From assembly GCA_002698425.1 (NCBI GenBank), contig NZXU01000062.1, positions 1-40,720 on the forward strand: a DNA stretch of 40,720 bases, given 5' to 3'. Of this stretch, positions 31,564 to 40,327 are shown piece after piece. The position numbers were made by a program, and so were the translations under genes. The notes under the pieces were generated by a model, which was not told the origin of the DNA, did no database searches, and worked only from the letters and a program-made list of their open reading frames with translations. The stretch is from Ahrensia sp. (GTDB taxonomy: Bacteria; Pseudomonadota; Alphaproteobacteria; Rhizobiales; Rhizobiaceae). Position 1 is the first letter of the stretch. Each line of letters opens with the position of its first letter.

Positions 31564-32481
31564 CTAGCCCGGGAGCGGGATGAATTCCTCGTCGTCGCCC
31601 GGTACGATGTCGAAGCGGCGGCTCTTCCATTCCTCCTTCGCCTGCTCGATGCGCTCGCGCGAGGAGGAGACGAAGTTCCACCATATATAGCGCCGCGAGC
31701 CGAGCGCCGCGCCACCGAGAAGCGCAAAGGACGCGCCGCGCTCCGAGGTCACGACGATCTGATCGCCGGGCCGGAACACCAGCAGCTGATCCTGGGCGAA
31801 GGTGTCGCCGGCGATGTCGACCGCGCCTTCGGCGACATAGAGGGCGCGTTCCTCCGTATCGGCCGGGATCTCGATCTCGCCGCCGGCGGGCAGCGTCACG
31901 TCGACATAGAGCGTGTCGGAATATTGCGAGACGGGCGAGGCCGCGCCGTGGAAGGAGCCGATCAGCACCCGCGCATGCGCTCGTGCGTCGTCGAGGACGC
32001 CCATGGAGGCCGCCGCCGTGTTCTCGAAGGCCGGGGCCATCTCTTCCATGGCGTCGGGCAGCGCCAGCCATGTCTGCAGGCCGGAGAGGCGGCGCGAGGA
32101 GTCGCGCGTCTCCTCCGGCGAGCGCTCCGAATGGACGATGCCGCGCCCCGCCGTCATCAGGTTGATGTCGCCCGGCGCGATGACCATTTCGGTGCCGAGC
32201 GAATCGCGGTGGCGGATCGTGCCGTCATAGAGATAGGTGACGGTGGAAAGCCCGATATGCGGATGCGGCCGAACGTCGATGGCTTCGCCCGGTTTGAAGG
32301 TGGCCGGGCCCATGCGGTCGAAGAAGATGAACGGGCCGACCAGTTTTCTTTTCAAGGAGGGCAGCGCGCGCCGCACCTCGAAGCCGCCGATATCGGAGAC
32401 CTTCGGGACGATGAGTGTGTCGATGGCGTCGCAGGCGAAGGCGTCGCCGGCTTCGGGGTCGTTTCCGGGAAAGAAGCTCAT
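31564..32481 (-). CDS. Pirin family protein
   Basis: The 305-residue bicupin has the Pirin signature: FIFFDRMGPATFKPGEAIDVRPHPHIGLSTVTYLYDG in segments, the metal-binding HPH and following His, then GDINLMTAGRGIVHSERSPEE. The C-terminal cupin (AVDIAGDTFAQDQLLVFRPGDQIVVTSERG) and final IWWNFVSSSRERIEQAKEEWKSRRFDIVPGDDEEFIPLP are typical. Pirins bind iron; some have quercetinase activity or regulate metabolism. It is the first gene of the unit with endonuclease V, adjacent to a divergent toxin-antitoxin module. Confidence 0.93.
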   Translation of the reverse strand: MSFFPGNDPEAGDAFACDAIDTLIVPKVSDIGGFEVRRALPSLKRKLVGPFIFFDRMGPATFKPGEAIDVRPHPHIGLSTVTYLYDGTIRHRDSLGTEMVIAPGDINLMTAGRGIVHSERSPEETRDSSRRLSGLQTWLALPDAMEEMAPAFENTAAASMGVLDDARAHARVLIGSFHGAASPVSQYSDTLYVDVTLPAGGEIEIPADTEERALYVAEGAVDIAGDTFAQDQLLVFRPGDQIVVTSERGASFALLGGAALGSRRYIWWNFVSSSRERIEQAKEEWKSRRFDIVPGDDEEFIPLPG

Positions 32482-32563
32482 GGGGCCTCCACATGTTTCA
32501 TCAGAGAGGAGATGGACTGAGAACGGCGGATATCAAGGTGAACGCTGCGTCGCCTGCATGCTC

Positions 32564-32593
32564 TTGAAATATGGTATTGTAAATCATACCATA
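32564..32593 (+). promoter_or_regulatory. Promoter with overlapping palindromic operator of the toxin-antitoxin pair
   Basis: TATGGTAT (32570-32577) and ATACCATA (32586-32593) are a perfect eight-bp inverted repeat with an eight-base spacer. TTGAAA (32564-32569) and TACCAT (32587-32592), spaced 17 bases, form a -35/-10 pair that the palindrome covers. This is the usual layout of toxin-antitoxin autoregulation. The predicted start of transcription is at or beside the GTG start codon. Confidence 0.65.
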
Positions 32594-32598
32594 ACGAA

Positions 32599-32925
32599 GT
32601 GGAGATCAGGGAATATCTTGACGGGGACGGAAACAGCCCTTTTGCGGCGTGGTTCGGGAAACTGGATGCGCAGGCCGCCGCGAAAGTGACGATCGCGGTG
32701 GTTCGCATGGAAACCGGCAACCTTTCCAATGTGAAGACGGTCGGCGGTGGAGTGATGGAATACCGCGTCAATTGGGGACCGGGCTACCGCATCTATTTTG
32801 GCCGGGACGGAGACGAACTGGTCATCCTTCTGGCCGGTGGAACGAAGCGTCGTCAGCAACGAGATATCGAGGACGCCCAAAACCGCTGGGCTGAGTTCAA
32901 GCGAAGAAAGAAAGGAGCCGGATGA
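32599..32925 (+). CDS. RelE/ParE superfamily (HigB/Gp49-like) toxin
   Basis: The 108-residue protein begins VEIREYLDGDGNSPFAAWFGKLD at a GTG and contains AAAKVTIAVVRMETGNLSNVKTVGGGVMEYRVNWGPGYRIYFGRDGDELVILLAGGTKRRQQRDIEDA in parts. This is the PF05973-type toxin pattern with the basic C-terminal catalytic region. Such toxins cleave mRNA on the ribosome. No Shine-Dalgarno sequence precedes the GTG; together with the promoter position this suggests a leaderless message. The antitoxin gene overlaps its stop codon. The toxin-first order matches higBA modules. Confidence 0.85.
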   Translation: MEIREYLDGDGNSPFAAWFGKLDAQAAAKVTIAVVRMETGNLSNVKTVGGGVMEYRVNWGPGYRIYFGRDGDELVILLAGGTKRRQQRDIEDAQNRWAEFKRRKKGAG

Positions 32926-33251
32926 TGCCCCTGACAAGAGCTTTCAAGGAAACGGTTCAGGCGCGTGCGCAGGCGGACGAGGCGTTTCGCGCCGCGCTGC
33001 TGTCGGAGGCGGTCGAGGCTCTGCTCGAGGGCGATGTCGAGACCGGCAAGGCCGTTCTGCGCGACTACATCAACGCGACATTGGGGTTTGAAAGCCTCGC
33101 GGAACAGGTGGGCAAGCAGCCCAAGAACCTGATGCAGATGGTTAGCGCGAAGGGCAATCCGACCGCGGCGAACCTGTTCGCGATCATCAGCCACCTGCAA
33201 AAGGCAACCGGCGTCCATCTGTCGGTTCATGCCGATGGCGAAGCGGCTTGA
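32922..33251 (+). CDS. Antitoxin: HTH transcriptional regulator of the addiction module
   Basis: The 109-residue protein has an N-terminal helical segment (TRAFKETVQARAQADEAFRAALLSEAVEALLEGD) and a helix-turn-helix (GFESLAEQVGKQPKNLMQMVSAKGNPTAANLFAIISHLQ), matching the HI1420-type antitoxin paired with Gp49-like toxins. It starts at the ATG at 32922, overlapping the toxin stop, or at the next ATG (32925), which has better spacing from AAAGGAG. It is expected to neutralise the toxin and bind the upstream palindrome. Confidence 0.87.
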   Translation: MMPLTRAFKETVQARAQADEAFRAALLSEAVEALLEGDVETGKAVLRDYINATLGFESLAEQVGKQPKNLMQMVSAKGNPTAANLFAIISHLQKATGVHLSVHADGEAA

Positions 33252-33322
33252 ACTCAGCCATTCCGCATTAGCACCGAGTTTGAAACCGGCTCTTGAGCGT
33301 CGCCGGATCATGAAGCTGCCGA

Positions 33323-33622
33323 TCAGTTGGCAACGATAGTGGTGCCGTCGCTGTCATTGTAGACAAAGGCTTCGGGAGATCTCGCTTCGGGAACAGCGCC
33401 TATTTTCACATGCGTTCCGTTGCCGAGAACTAAATGAAGGAACTCCGCATCACAGTTGCAGGATACCACGTGGGTGTCCTCGGAATCGCATGAAAATCTG
33501 ACTTCGAATGCCGAGTAACAAGTCAGACCGCTCCCATCGGAAAACACGATTCCCCAATTGTCGTTGCACCAATCGACCGATCTGACCGCTTTTCCGATCA
33601 ATTTCTCGCAAATCGTGGACAT
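33323..33622 (-). CDS. Hypothetical protein (99 aa), AT-richer
   Basis: The product begins MSTICEKLIGKAVRSVDWCNDNWGIVFSDGSGLTCYSAFEVRF and ends in FVYNDSDGTTIVAN, a beta-rich pattern (SDGSxLT, GNGTHVKIG) suggesting a small sandwich. Cysteines are numerous (five to six). Codon use is AT-richer than neighbours and the position, next to a toxin-antitoxin pair, suggests acquired DNA. No signal peptide, no Shine-Dalgarno sequence and no recognised family. Confidence 0.6.
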   Translation of the reverse strand: MSTICEKLIGKAVRSVDWCNDNWGIVFSDGSGLTCYSAFEVRFSCDSEDTHVVSCNCDAEFLHLVLGNGTHVKIGAVPEARSPEAFVYNDSDGTTIVAN

Positions 33623-33673
33623 GTCTGTTGCCGACCGGTTTGCTGTGGCCGTGAGCAGGTGGGGAACTGACCC

Positions 33674-33925
33674 TTACCCGTCCAACGGCTCCGTCCCCGC
33701 CGGCTTGCCTTCGCGGGTCAGCTTGATCTTCTCGATCTTCGCCTCGGCCGCCTTCAGCAACTCGTCGCAGCGGTTGCGTAGCGCCTCGCCGCGCTCGTAG
33801 ATCTCGATCGACTTGTCGAGGGGCACGTCGCCGCGTTCGAGCTGGTCGACGATGGTTTCGAGCTGTTGCAGCGCCGTCTCGAAGTTCATTTCCTTCACGT
33901 CGGCGTGGTTCGGGGCGTCGGCCAT
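33674..33925 (-). CDS. xseB: Exodeoxyribonuclease VII small subunit
   Basis: The 83-residue protein contains the XseB signature [53 protein letters not shown] as a two-helix hairpin. The subunit pairs with XseA to degrade single-stranded DNA to short oligonucleotides. It starts four bases after the stop of the histone-deacetylase-family gene, a common alphaproteobacterial arrangement, and is co-transcribed. Confidence 0.95.
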   Translation of the reverse strand: MADAPNHADVKEMNFETALQQLETIVDQLERGDVPLDKSIEIYERGEALRNRCDELLKAAEAKIEKIKLTREGKPAGTEPLDG

Positions 33926-33929
33926 CGGT

Positions 33930-34859
33930 CTATCCTCGCATCAATCGCATGACATGGGCGGCGGTGGACGACGCCAGCCCCTTCAGATCGTAGCCGCCTT
34001 CCAGAAGGCTGACCACACGGTTGTCGCAATGGCGGCCGGCGGCGTCCATCAGCTTGCCGGTCGCCCAGTCGAAATCGTCCTCGACCAGGTTGATCTCGGC
34101 CAGCGGGTCGCGGTGATGGGCGTCGAAGCCCGCCGAGATGATGAGCAGGTCGGGGCGGAAATCGTCGATCGCCGTCAGGATGCGGTCCCTGAAGGCCTCG
34201 CGGAACTGGTCGCCGGTATCCTGCGGCCGAAGCGGCGCGTTGCGGATCGTGCCGTGCACGCCGGTCTCGTCCTTCGCGCCGGTGCCCGGATAGAGCGGCA
34301 TCTGGTGGGTCGAGCAGTAGAGCACGCTCGCGTCGTCCCAGAAGATGTCCTGCGTGCCGTTGCCGTGATGCACGTCCCAGTCGACGATGGCGACGCGTTC
34401 GGCGCCGTGGGCGCGCTGTGCATGGCGCGCGGCGATGGCCGCGGTGTTAAACAGGCAGAAGCCCATCGCGGTCGTCTTCTCGGCATGATGGCCGGGCGGG
34501 CGAGCCGCGACGAAGACATTGGAGACGGCCTGGGCGAAGACATCGTCCACCGCCGCATTGGCCGCGCCGATGGCGTGCAACGCCACCTCGTAGCTCTTCG
34601 GGCTGGCGCAGGTGTCGGCGTCGACGCGGGCGATTCCGGTTTCCGGAATCTGTGCGATGACGCGCTCGATGTGATCTTCCGGATGCGCGTAACGGATCGT
34701 GTCCGGATCGCCTTCGGGCGCGTCGACCCGGTCGAGCGGATCGAAGGCCTCGTCGGCGAGCGCCTCCCACACGGCCTTCATCCGGTCCGGGCGTTCCGGG
34801 TGGCCGGGCGGGGTGACGTGGTCGAGGAAGATGTCGTGCGAATAGAGACGGGTGGTCAT
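33930..34859 (-). CDS. Histone deacetylase family (acetylpolyamine amidohydrolase-like) protein
   Basis: The 309-residue zinc hydrolase has the family motifs [61 protein letters not shown] and [11 protein letters not shown]. These supply the two active-site His residues, the Asp-His-Asp zinc ligands and the oxyanion region. Bacterial members deacetylate polyamines or other small amides. The ATG at 34859 matches the family start ([24 protein letters not shown]). xseB follows after four bases. Confidence 0.94.
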   Translation of the reverse strand: MTTRLYSHDIFLDHVTPPGHPERPDRMKAVWEALADEAFDPLDRVDAPEGDPDTIRYAHPEDHIERVIAQIPETGIARVDADTCASPKSYEVALHAIGAANAAVDDVFAQAVSNVFVAARPPGHHAEKTTAMGFCLFNTAAIAARHAQRAHGAERVAIVDWDVHHGNGTQDIFWDDASVLYCSTHQMPLYPGTGAKDETGVHGTIRNAPLRPQDTGDQFREAFRDRILTAIDDFRPDLLIISAGFDAHHRDPLAEINLVEDDFDWATGKLMDAAGRHCDNRVVSLLEGGYDLKGLASSTAAHVMRLMRG

Positions 34860-34914
34860 GGCCGCCTATGTAGCATCTGCGGCGTGCGGTGCCATCCGTC
34901 TAGACAAGAAGTTT

Positions 34915-35868
34915 TTAGCTCGTCGCCGGCCGTCCGCCGAAAGAGGTCTTCGCCTTTTCGGCCAGTTCGCGGAACTTGTCGGACGCGCCGGCCAGCTTGC
35001 GGTCCCATTCGGGATCGGGAGCCTGGCCCTCGATGCGCTTGAAATAGACCTGCATCAGCGCGCAGATGGCAAACGGCTCCATCAGCGCCGCCTTGAAGGA
35101 CCATGCGAGCAGCAGCGCGAAGACGAAGCTGTAGCCGCTTGTCGATCCCGGCATCGCATAGACGAACAGGCCGGCCGGAACGAGCATGATCAGGAAGACG
35201 AGGAGCGAGAACGCCCACATGATGGCGGTGAGCCAGACGGCGTTCTTGATCATGTGGGTGCCGTTCTGCGCATAGAGCACGAGCGCGTGGCGCGACGTTT
35301 CCCACGGATTGTCGCTGCGGATGCGGATATTGTAGCCGAGGATCACCTCGTCGACATAGGTCAGCGACATGCGGATGATGCCGTTGATGAAGCCGACAAT
35401 GCCGCTGAGGCCGGGGATCGGCAGGAAGGCCGCGACGCCGCCGAGCAGGCCGGTGATGGCGCGGATGACGCCCTTGACGATCTGGTCGAGCGCAAACAGG
35501 ACATTGGCCTCGCCGAACCGGTCCTTCACCGTCTCCTGCGCATGGGCGATCTGGCCCTGCGGCAATGGCTCGCCGTCGATCAGCTCGACCATGACGGCGA
35601 TGTGCCCGGCCTTGACCATGTAGAGGATGTATTCGCGGATCCAGTAGACGATCGCCGAGACGATGCCGAAGCCGGCGATGCCGCCCCAGAGTGCGAAGGA
35701 GCCCGGCTCGTCGCCGATCTGCCCAACGCCATAGCCGATGCCGGCGCCCGCGCCGGTCGCGACGATGTAGGCGAAGGTGATGCCGAAATAGACCGCCATC
35801 CTGAGCAGGATGAACGGCATGGTGCGGCCGAGGATCGACAGGGTCGTTCCGATGGAAAAGTCCCACAT
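34915..35868 (-). CDS. Conserved multi-pass membrane protein
   Basis: The 317-residue protein has at least six hydrophobic helices: near the N-terminus (FGITFAYIVATGAGAGIGYGVGQ and FALWGGIAGFGIVSAIVYWI), the middle (IRAITGLLGGVAAFLPIPGLSGIVGFINGII) and the C-terminal half (WAFSLLVFLIMLVPAGLFVYA, SFVFALLLAWSFKAALMEPFAICALM). A charged cytoplasmic tail ends in KAKTSFGGRPATS. No transport or enzyme signature is recognised. Similar proteins are conserved in rhizobia beside the histone-deacetylase-family gene. Function unknown. Confidence 0.8.
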   Translation of the reverse strand: MWDFSIGTTLSILGRTMPFILLRMAVYFGITFAYIVATGAGAGIGYGVGQIGDEPGSFALWGGIAGFGIVSAIVYWIREYILYMVKAGHIAVMVELIDGEPLPQGQIAHAQETVKDRFGEANVLFALDQIVKGVIRAITGLLGGVAAFLPIPGLSGIVGFINGIIRMSLTYVDEVILGYNIRIRSDNPWETSRHALVLYAQNGTHMIKNAVWLTAIMWAFSLLVFLIMLVPAGLFVYAMPGSTSGYSFVFALLLAWSFKAALMEPFAICALMQVYFKRIEGQAPDPEWDRKLAGASDKFRELAEKAKTSFGGRPATS

Positions 35869-35949
35869 GGCTATGGCCCCTCTTCGGATGAGATGGGCGC
35901 GACTCTAGCCGTGTGACGTAATTGCGATGTGACCGGCGTCACAGCGCTC

Positions 35950-36960
35950 TCAGGGCGTGACCACCAGCAGCCTGCCGTCGCCCGTGCCGGTGACGATTCG
36001 CCCGTCGACCGCCGCGATTGCCATGTCGATGCGAGTGGGCAAGGCGATATCGGGCAGGTCCGAGATCGGGAAGCGTAGCCGCATGCGGTCCTGCGACGGA
36101 AGGACGAGGTCGAGACGGCCGTCGCCGTCGAAATCGGCAAAGGCCGACAGGGCCTGTACGCGCGAGCCGAAGGCATGGTTGGAGAGGTCGCCGGCGATGT
36201 CGTTGCGCTCGACGATGCGGCCGTTACGGTAATCGAGCGCCAACAGCCGGCCGCCGATATGCGGCGTGCGCACGGCATAGACCGTCCGGCCGCCGTTTCC
36301 GTCCGGGACGATGCCGGCGATGTTCAGCCAGCGATCGGCCCGGCCGTTCTCCGAACCGGCGCCGTGTTCGACGAGGTCGCCATTCGACTGGCCGTAGATC
36401 GCGACGGCGGCGCCGCCGGTCCGCGACGACCGGATGGCGACGATCTCGTTCGCGCCGTCGCCGTCGAGATCGGCGATACGCGGCGTGATGTCCTCGAAGA
36501 CCTGGGATTGTGGCAGGACGAATTCCGTCCGGCTTCCGTCGGCAAGAACCGCGACCAGCGACCCGCCTTCGATATCGTCTCCGAGCGCGCCATGGGCGTA
36601 GCGCCCGGTCGGCTGCCCGTACCAGGCCTCGCGGATATTGCCGGAAGCCGCCGTGGCTACGAAGCCGTCCGGCAATGCATCGGCGGGCGCCTTTTCGGGC
36701 AAACCGGTCTCGGCGGTCGTTTCAAGGCAGACGCCCGCCTCGGCCGGGCAGGGCAGCAACTGAAAGACTTCCCCGCCAAGCACGGCATAGGTGTCGTTGC
36801 CCGATATGCGGATTTCCGTCAGCGGCGCGGGCAGGGCGAGCTCGTAAAGCTCCACCGCGTGGGCGGGAAGCGCCGCGCAGGCCAGAAGCGCCGCCGCGGC
36901 GAGAACGCTAGATGATTTCGGTCGAACTGATACGGATGCCAAAGCCTTCAAGTCCCACAT
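35950..36960 (-). CDS. Exported FG-GAP/VCBS-type repeat protein
   Basis: The 336-residue product begins MWDLKALASVSVRPKSSSVLAAAALLACAALPAHA, a basic N-terminus and signal peptide. It contains two or more calcium-binding-type repeats: PRIADLDGDGANEIVAIRSS and FADFDGDGRLDLVLPSQDR, the FG-GAP/VCBS hallmark of beta-propeller blades. The protein is predicted periplasmic. The start overlaps the end of ribB by 53 bases; later starts (for example a TTG at about residue 7) would avoid most of that overlap. It is co-directional with ribB and aroC. Confidence 0.8.
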   Translation of the reverse strand: MWDLKALASVSVRPKSSSVLAAAALLACAALPAHAVELYELALPAPLTEIRISGNDTYAVLGGEVFQLLPCPAEAGVCLETTAETGLPEKAPADALPDGFVATAASGNIREAWYGQPTGRYAHGALGDDIEGGSLVAVLADGSRTEFVLPQSQVFEDITPRIADLDGDGANEIVAIRSSRTGGAAVAIYGQSNGDLVEHGAGSENGRADRWLNIAGIVPDGNGGRTVYAVRTPHIGGRLLALDYRNGRIVERNDIAGDLSNHAFGSRVQALSAFADFDGDGRLDLVLPSQDRMRLRFPISDLPDIALPTRIDMAIAAVDGRIVTGTGDGRLLVVTP

Positions 36961-37996
36961 AATGCCGTTCGCGCGAAGAATAGAGCTTGATCGAGGCGAT
37001 GCCGAGGTCTTTGAGGATTTGCGCGCCGAGGCCGATTTCGCGCCATTCGGCCTCGCGATCCTGCGCCTCCGCATGTTCCTCGGGAAGCCGGCGGCCGCTC
37101 GATTTGCCGACGCCCACCGAGCCCTCGCGCAGATAGACGACGACGCCGCGGCCTTCCTCGGCCATGTGGCGCAGGATGGCGGAAATGACCTTTTCCTTGC
37201 CGAAGACATCGTCGACGACGGATTCCAGATGCAGCCGGACGGGAATGTCGACGCCGTCGCGGATGTCTCCATAGACGACGGCGAGATGATGCATCGGGTC
37301 CCAGGGCAGCGTGTAGGAATAGGCCTTGGCGGGCCCGGCGATCGTCTCGACATCGAATGTGTCGACCAGTTCGATCAGCGTTTCCTTGCGCTGGCGGTAA
37401 TTGATCAGGTCGGCGACATTGATCTGCTTGAGGCCGTGCGTTTCGGCGAAGGTCGTGACCTGCGGACCGCGCATCACCGTACCGTCGTCATTGACGAGTT
37501 CGCAGATGACGCCGACCGGCGGCAGGTTGGCGAGCTTGCACAGATCGACCGCGGCCTCGGTGTGGCCGGAGCGCATCAGGACGCCGCCCTCGCGGGCCAC
37601 CAGCGGGAAGATGTGGCCCGGGCGGACGAAGTCGGCGGCCCCTGCATTCGGATTGGCGAGGTTGCGCACCGTCAGGGTGCGGTCGTCGGCGGAAATGCCG
37701 GTGGTCGTGCCGTGCTTGTAGTCGACGGTGACCGTGAAGGCGGTCGAGTGCGGCGCGTCATTGTCGGCGACCATCGGCGCGAGGTTGAGGCGCCTGGCCT
37801 CCTCGCGCGGCATCGGCGCGCAGACGATGCCGGATGTATGACGCACGATGAAAGCCATCTTTTCCGGTGTCGCGTGAACGGCCGCGACGATCAGGTCGCC
37901 CTCGTTTTCGCGCCCGTCATCGTCCATCACGACGACAATCTCGCCGCGTTCGAAGGCGCGAAGCGCCTCGATGACTTTCGCCTGTTCGTAAACCAT
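36908..37996 (-). CDS. ribB: 3,4-Dihydroxy-2-butanone-4-phosphate synthase with degenerate GTP cyclohydrolase II-like domain
   Basis: Residues 1-205 are the RibB domain, which makes the four-carbon unit of riboflavin from ribulose 5-phosphate: VVVMDDDGRENEGDLIVAA, RHTSGIVCAPM, DAPHSTAFTVTVDYKHGTTTGISADDRT, RPGHIFPLVAREGGVLMRSGHTEAAVDL (in segments). The C-terminal half has the RibA fold pattern (RLHLESVVDDVFGKEKVISAILRHMAEEGRGVVVYLREG) but lacks the zinc-binding Cys of true GTP cyclohydrolase II (SECLTGDVFGSLRCDCG in active enzymes). That activity is therefore probably missing, as in many alphaproteobacteria. The start lies eight bases after aroC. Confidence 0.93.
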   Translation of the reverse strand: MVYEQAKVIEALRAFERGEIVVVMDDDGRENEGDLIVAAVHATPEKMAFIVRHTSGIVCAPMPREEARRLNLAPMVADNDAPHSTAFTVTVDYKHGTTTGISADDRTLTVRNLANPNAGAADFVRPGHIFPLVAREGGVLMRSGHTEAAVDLCKLANLPPVGVICELVNDDGTVMRGPQVTTFAETHGLKQINVADLINYRQRKETLIELVDTFDVETIAGPAKAYSYTLPWDPMHHLAVVYGDIRDGVDIPVRLHLESVVDDVFGKEKVISAILRHMAEEGRGVVVYLREGSVGVGKSSGRRLPEEHAEAQDREAEWREIGLGAQILKDLGIASIKLYSSRERHYVGLEGFGIRISSTEII

Positions 37997-38004
37997 GAAA
38001 TTCC

Positions 38005-39099
38005 TCAGATACGGCCTGTCTGGCCCCTGTGCCGCAGATAATGGTCGGCGATCGCGCAGGCAACCATTGCCTCGCCGATCGGCACGGCGCGGATGCCGAC
38101 GCAGGGATCGTGCCGGCCCTTCGTGATGACCTCGGTCTCCTCGCCGTCGGCGGTGATCGACCGCGTCGGGATCAGGAGCGACGAGGTCGGCTTGACGGCA
38201 AAACGCGCGACCACCGGTTGGCCGGTCGAGATGCCGCCGAGAATGCCGCCGGCATTGTTGGAGAGAAAGGACGGATTGCCGTATTCGTCGAGCCGGATTT
38301 CGTCGGCGTTCTCCTCGCCGCGAATGCGCGCCGCCTCGAAGCCGTTACCGATCTCTACGCCCTTGACGGCGTTGATCGACATCAGCCCGGCGGCGATGTC
38401 CTGGTCGAGCTTGGCGTAGATCGGCGCGCCGAGCCCGGCCGGCACGCCTTCCGCGACGATCTCGATCACCGCGCCGACCGAGGAGCCCGCCTTGCGGATG
38501 CCGCCGAGATAGTCGGCGAAGTCTTCGGCGGCCTGCGGATCCGGCGTGAAGAAGGGATTGCGGTCGACTTCCTCCCAGTCCCAGCGGCCGCGATCGATTT
38601 CCTTCGTGCCCATCGAGACGAGGGCGCCGCGCACGGTCAGGCCCGGCACGATCTTGCGGGCCAGCGCGCCTGCGGCGACGCGGGCCGCCGTTTCCCGCGC
38701 CGAGGAGCGGCCGCCGCCGCGATAGTCGCGAACGCCGTACTTCATGTCATAGGTGAAATCGGCATGACCGGGCCGATAGCGCTTGGCGATGTCGGAATAG
38801 TCCTTGGAGCGCTGGTCGGTGTTCTCGATCATCATCGAGACCGGCGTGCCGGTGGTCACCAGCGTCTCGCCGTCGTCCTGCGGCATGACGCCGGACAGAA
38901 CCTTCACCGCATCGTCCTCGCGGCGCTGCGTGGTGAATTTTGACTGGCCGGGTTTGCGCTTGTCGAGATAGGCCTGAATTTCGGCCTCGGTGAAGGCGAT
39001 GCCGGGCGGGCAGCCGTCGATCACGCAGCCGAGCGCGATGCCGTGGCTTTCGCCCCAAGTGGTGACCCTGAAAAGATGGCCGAAAGTGTTGTGCGACAT
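38005..39099 (-). CDS. aroC: Chorismate synthase
   Basis: The 364-residue enzyme converts 5-enolpyruvylshikimate 3-phosphate to chorismate with reduced FMN. Family signatures are [20 protein letters not shown] (start at ATG 39099), [57 protein letters not shown] (in segments) and [30 protein letters not shown]. An upstream in-frame extension is not conserved. Chorismate and riboflavin genes are paired here: ribB starts eight bases later on the same strand. Confidence 0.96.
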   Translation of the reverse strand: MSHNTFGHLFRVTTWGESHGIALGCVIDGCPPGIAFTEAEIQAYLDKRKPGQSKFTTQRREDDAVKVLSGVMPQDDGETLVTTGTPVSMMIENTDQRSKDYSDIAKRYRPGHADFTYDMKYGVRDYRGGGRSSARETAARVAAGALARKIVPGLTVRGALVSMGTKEIDRGRWDWEEVDRNPFFTPDPQAAEDFADYLGGIRKAGSSVGAVIEIVAEGVPAGLGAPIYAKLDQDIAAGLMSINAVKGVEIGNGFEAARIRGEENADEIRLDEYGNPSFLSNNAGGILGGISTGQPVVARFAVKPTSSLLIPTRSITADGEETEVITKGRHDPCVGIRAVPIGEAMVACAIADHYLRHRGQTGRI

Positions 39100-39164
39100 G
39101 AGGAAGTCCCGTTCGAGACGACCTTCTAGTGCAGCTTCGGGCAAATGAGAAGCCGCCTGTCGCA

Positions 39165-39186
39165 CCCGGCGCGCAAGCGCGCCGGG
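39165..39186. repeat. Perfect ten-bp hairpin upstream of aroC
   Basis: CCCGGCGCGC (39165-39174) and GCGCGCCGGG (39177-39186) form a perfect stem in the 115-base gap between the leftward exported-protein gene and aroC. No T-run is present in the leftward direction. It may terminate or attenuate transcription entering aroC. Confidence 0.5.
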
Positions 39187-39214
39187 CCGTCTCGAACACG
39201 CCGGGAAAAAGCGC

Positions 39215-39625
39215 CTATTTAACGGTGACGTTATAGGTGTAGTGCGAGGTCTTTCGCGGCATATTCCCGAGCTCGCCGTGGAAAAGGCTGTAGTGGAACA
39301 TCAAGGTGAACTTGTCCTTGCCGCGATAGCCGCGATCAGGCGTGTAGTTGACAACCATCGCGCCGGCCGGTTTGCCGGCACACCGGCCAGCGGATTTCCC
39401 AAGCGTATAACGCTGATAGCTGACGGTGACCTTGCCGTGATCCGGCTTGTTCGAGAAGCTGTAGTCGACCTTGCCGCTCGTGTAGCAGCTCGACTTCACG
39501 AACACGGAAAAGCTCATCAGGGATGTCGAGCGGTTGGCCCGAACGGTCACCGATTCCGTTTCGGCATGAGCCGCGCCGGACAGAATTGTGAAAAGCAAAA
39601 TCAGAAAGAGAGAAAAGTAACGCAA
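39215..39625 (-). CDS. Exported hypothetical protein
   Basis: The start is a TTG at 39625 with GGGGAC upstream. The 136-residue protein has a signal peptide ([20 protein letters not shown]) and a beta-rich mature part: [83 protein letters not shown] in segments. One Cys pair may form a disulfide. The [17 protein letters not shown] segment resembles cadherin/Ig-like 'VtYtp..gf.G.DsFty' motifs of exported proteins. A perfect inverted repeat lies 20 bases upstream. Function unknown. Confidence 0.75.
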   Translation of the reverse strand: MRYFSLFLILLFTILSGAAHAETESVTVRANRSTSLMSFSVFVKSSCYTSGKVDYSFSNKPDHGKVTVSYQRYTLGKSAGRCAGKPAGAMVVNYTPDRGYRGKDKFTLMFHYSLFHGELGNMPRKTSHYTYNVTVK

Positions 39626-39644
39626 GGTAAAGTCCCCATACCCG

Positions 39645-39669
39645 TTGGAATTGAACGTTACAATTCCAA
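39645..39669. promoter_or_regulatory. Perfect inverted repeat upstream of the exported-protein gene
   Basis: TTGGAATTG (39645-39653) and CAATTCCAA (39661-39669) are perfectly complementary around a seven-base spacer, ending 20 bases before the TTG start codon. It could be an operator or a leader hairpin controlling ribosome access. Confidence 0.5.
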
Positions 39670-39696
39670 TGTGCAGGGATCAAGACAAGTATCTTT

Positions 39697-40293
39697 TTAA
39701 TCTATCCAGTCCGCGCGATCGCCGTCGAAGGCGAAAATACGATCCTGCGGTACGGGCGTATCGGCGATTTCACGACCGTCGCCGCCCCGGAAAATATATT
39801 GGGTGGCGCGAAGAATGCCGCCATGGCAGACGATGACGGCCGGCCCGGCGAGTTCGTCGAGGAAGCCGGAAACGCGCGCCACGGCCTGCGAATAGCTCTC
39901 ACCGCCGGGCGGAACATGTGTCCATTTGTCCGCGTCCCGAAGCGCCATTTCCGCGGGTTCCTCCGCCACCAACTCCTCCAGTAGCTTGCGCTCCCATTTG
40001 CCGAAGGACACTTCGATCAGCCGGTCGTCGACGGTGTAGCCGTCCGGCGCGAGCCCCATTGAAGTCCGGATGATTTCCATCGTTTCGCGGGCGCGGTCGA
40101 GCGGGCTGCAAAAGAACCGCCAGCCCGACCAGTCATGGTCAAGCGAGGCGAGATGACGGCCATTGCCGGCAGCCTGTTCGCGCCCGCGCGCATTGAGCGG
40201 AATATTGGTCCGGCCCTGATAGCGTTTCTCGCGATTCCAGTCGGTCTCGCCGTGCCGGATCATGTAGAACGGCGGGTGTGTCTTCGTCGTCAT
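39697..40293 (-). CDS. Histidine phosphatase family (phosphoglycerate mutase-like) protein
   Basis: The 198-residue enzyme begins with FYMIRHGETDWNREKRYQG, the RHG phosphohistidine motif (His14). RGREQAAGNGRHLA follows, then WRFFCSPLDRARETMEIIR (Arg and Ser of the second phosphate pocket), SFGKWERKLLEEL (catalytic acid Glu) and VIVCHGGILRATQYIF with the second active-site His. It is a phosphomonoesterase of broad or unknown substrate. It lies between fabI and the exported-protein gene on the same strand, 34 bases after fabI's upstream neighbour position, consistent with rhizobial gene order. Confidence 0.93.
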   Translation of the reverse strand: MTTKTHPPFYMIRHGETDWNREKRYQGRTNIPLNARGREQAAGNGRHLASLDHDWSGWRFFCSPLDRARETMEIIRTSMGLAPDGYTVDDRLIEVSFGKWERKLLEELVAEEPAEMALRDADKWTHVPPGGESYSQAVARVSGFLDELAGPAVIVCHGGILRATQYIFRGGDGREIADTPVPQDRIFAFDGDRADWID

Positions 40294-40327
40294 TGCGAAG
40301 CCGTCGTTTCAGGAAAGGGAAGGGGTA

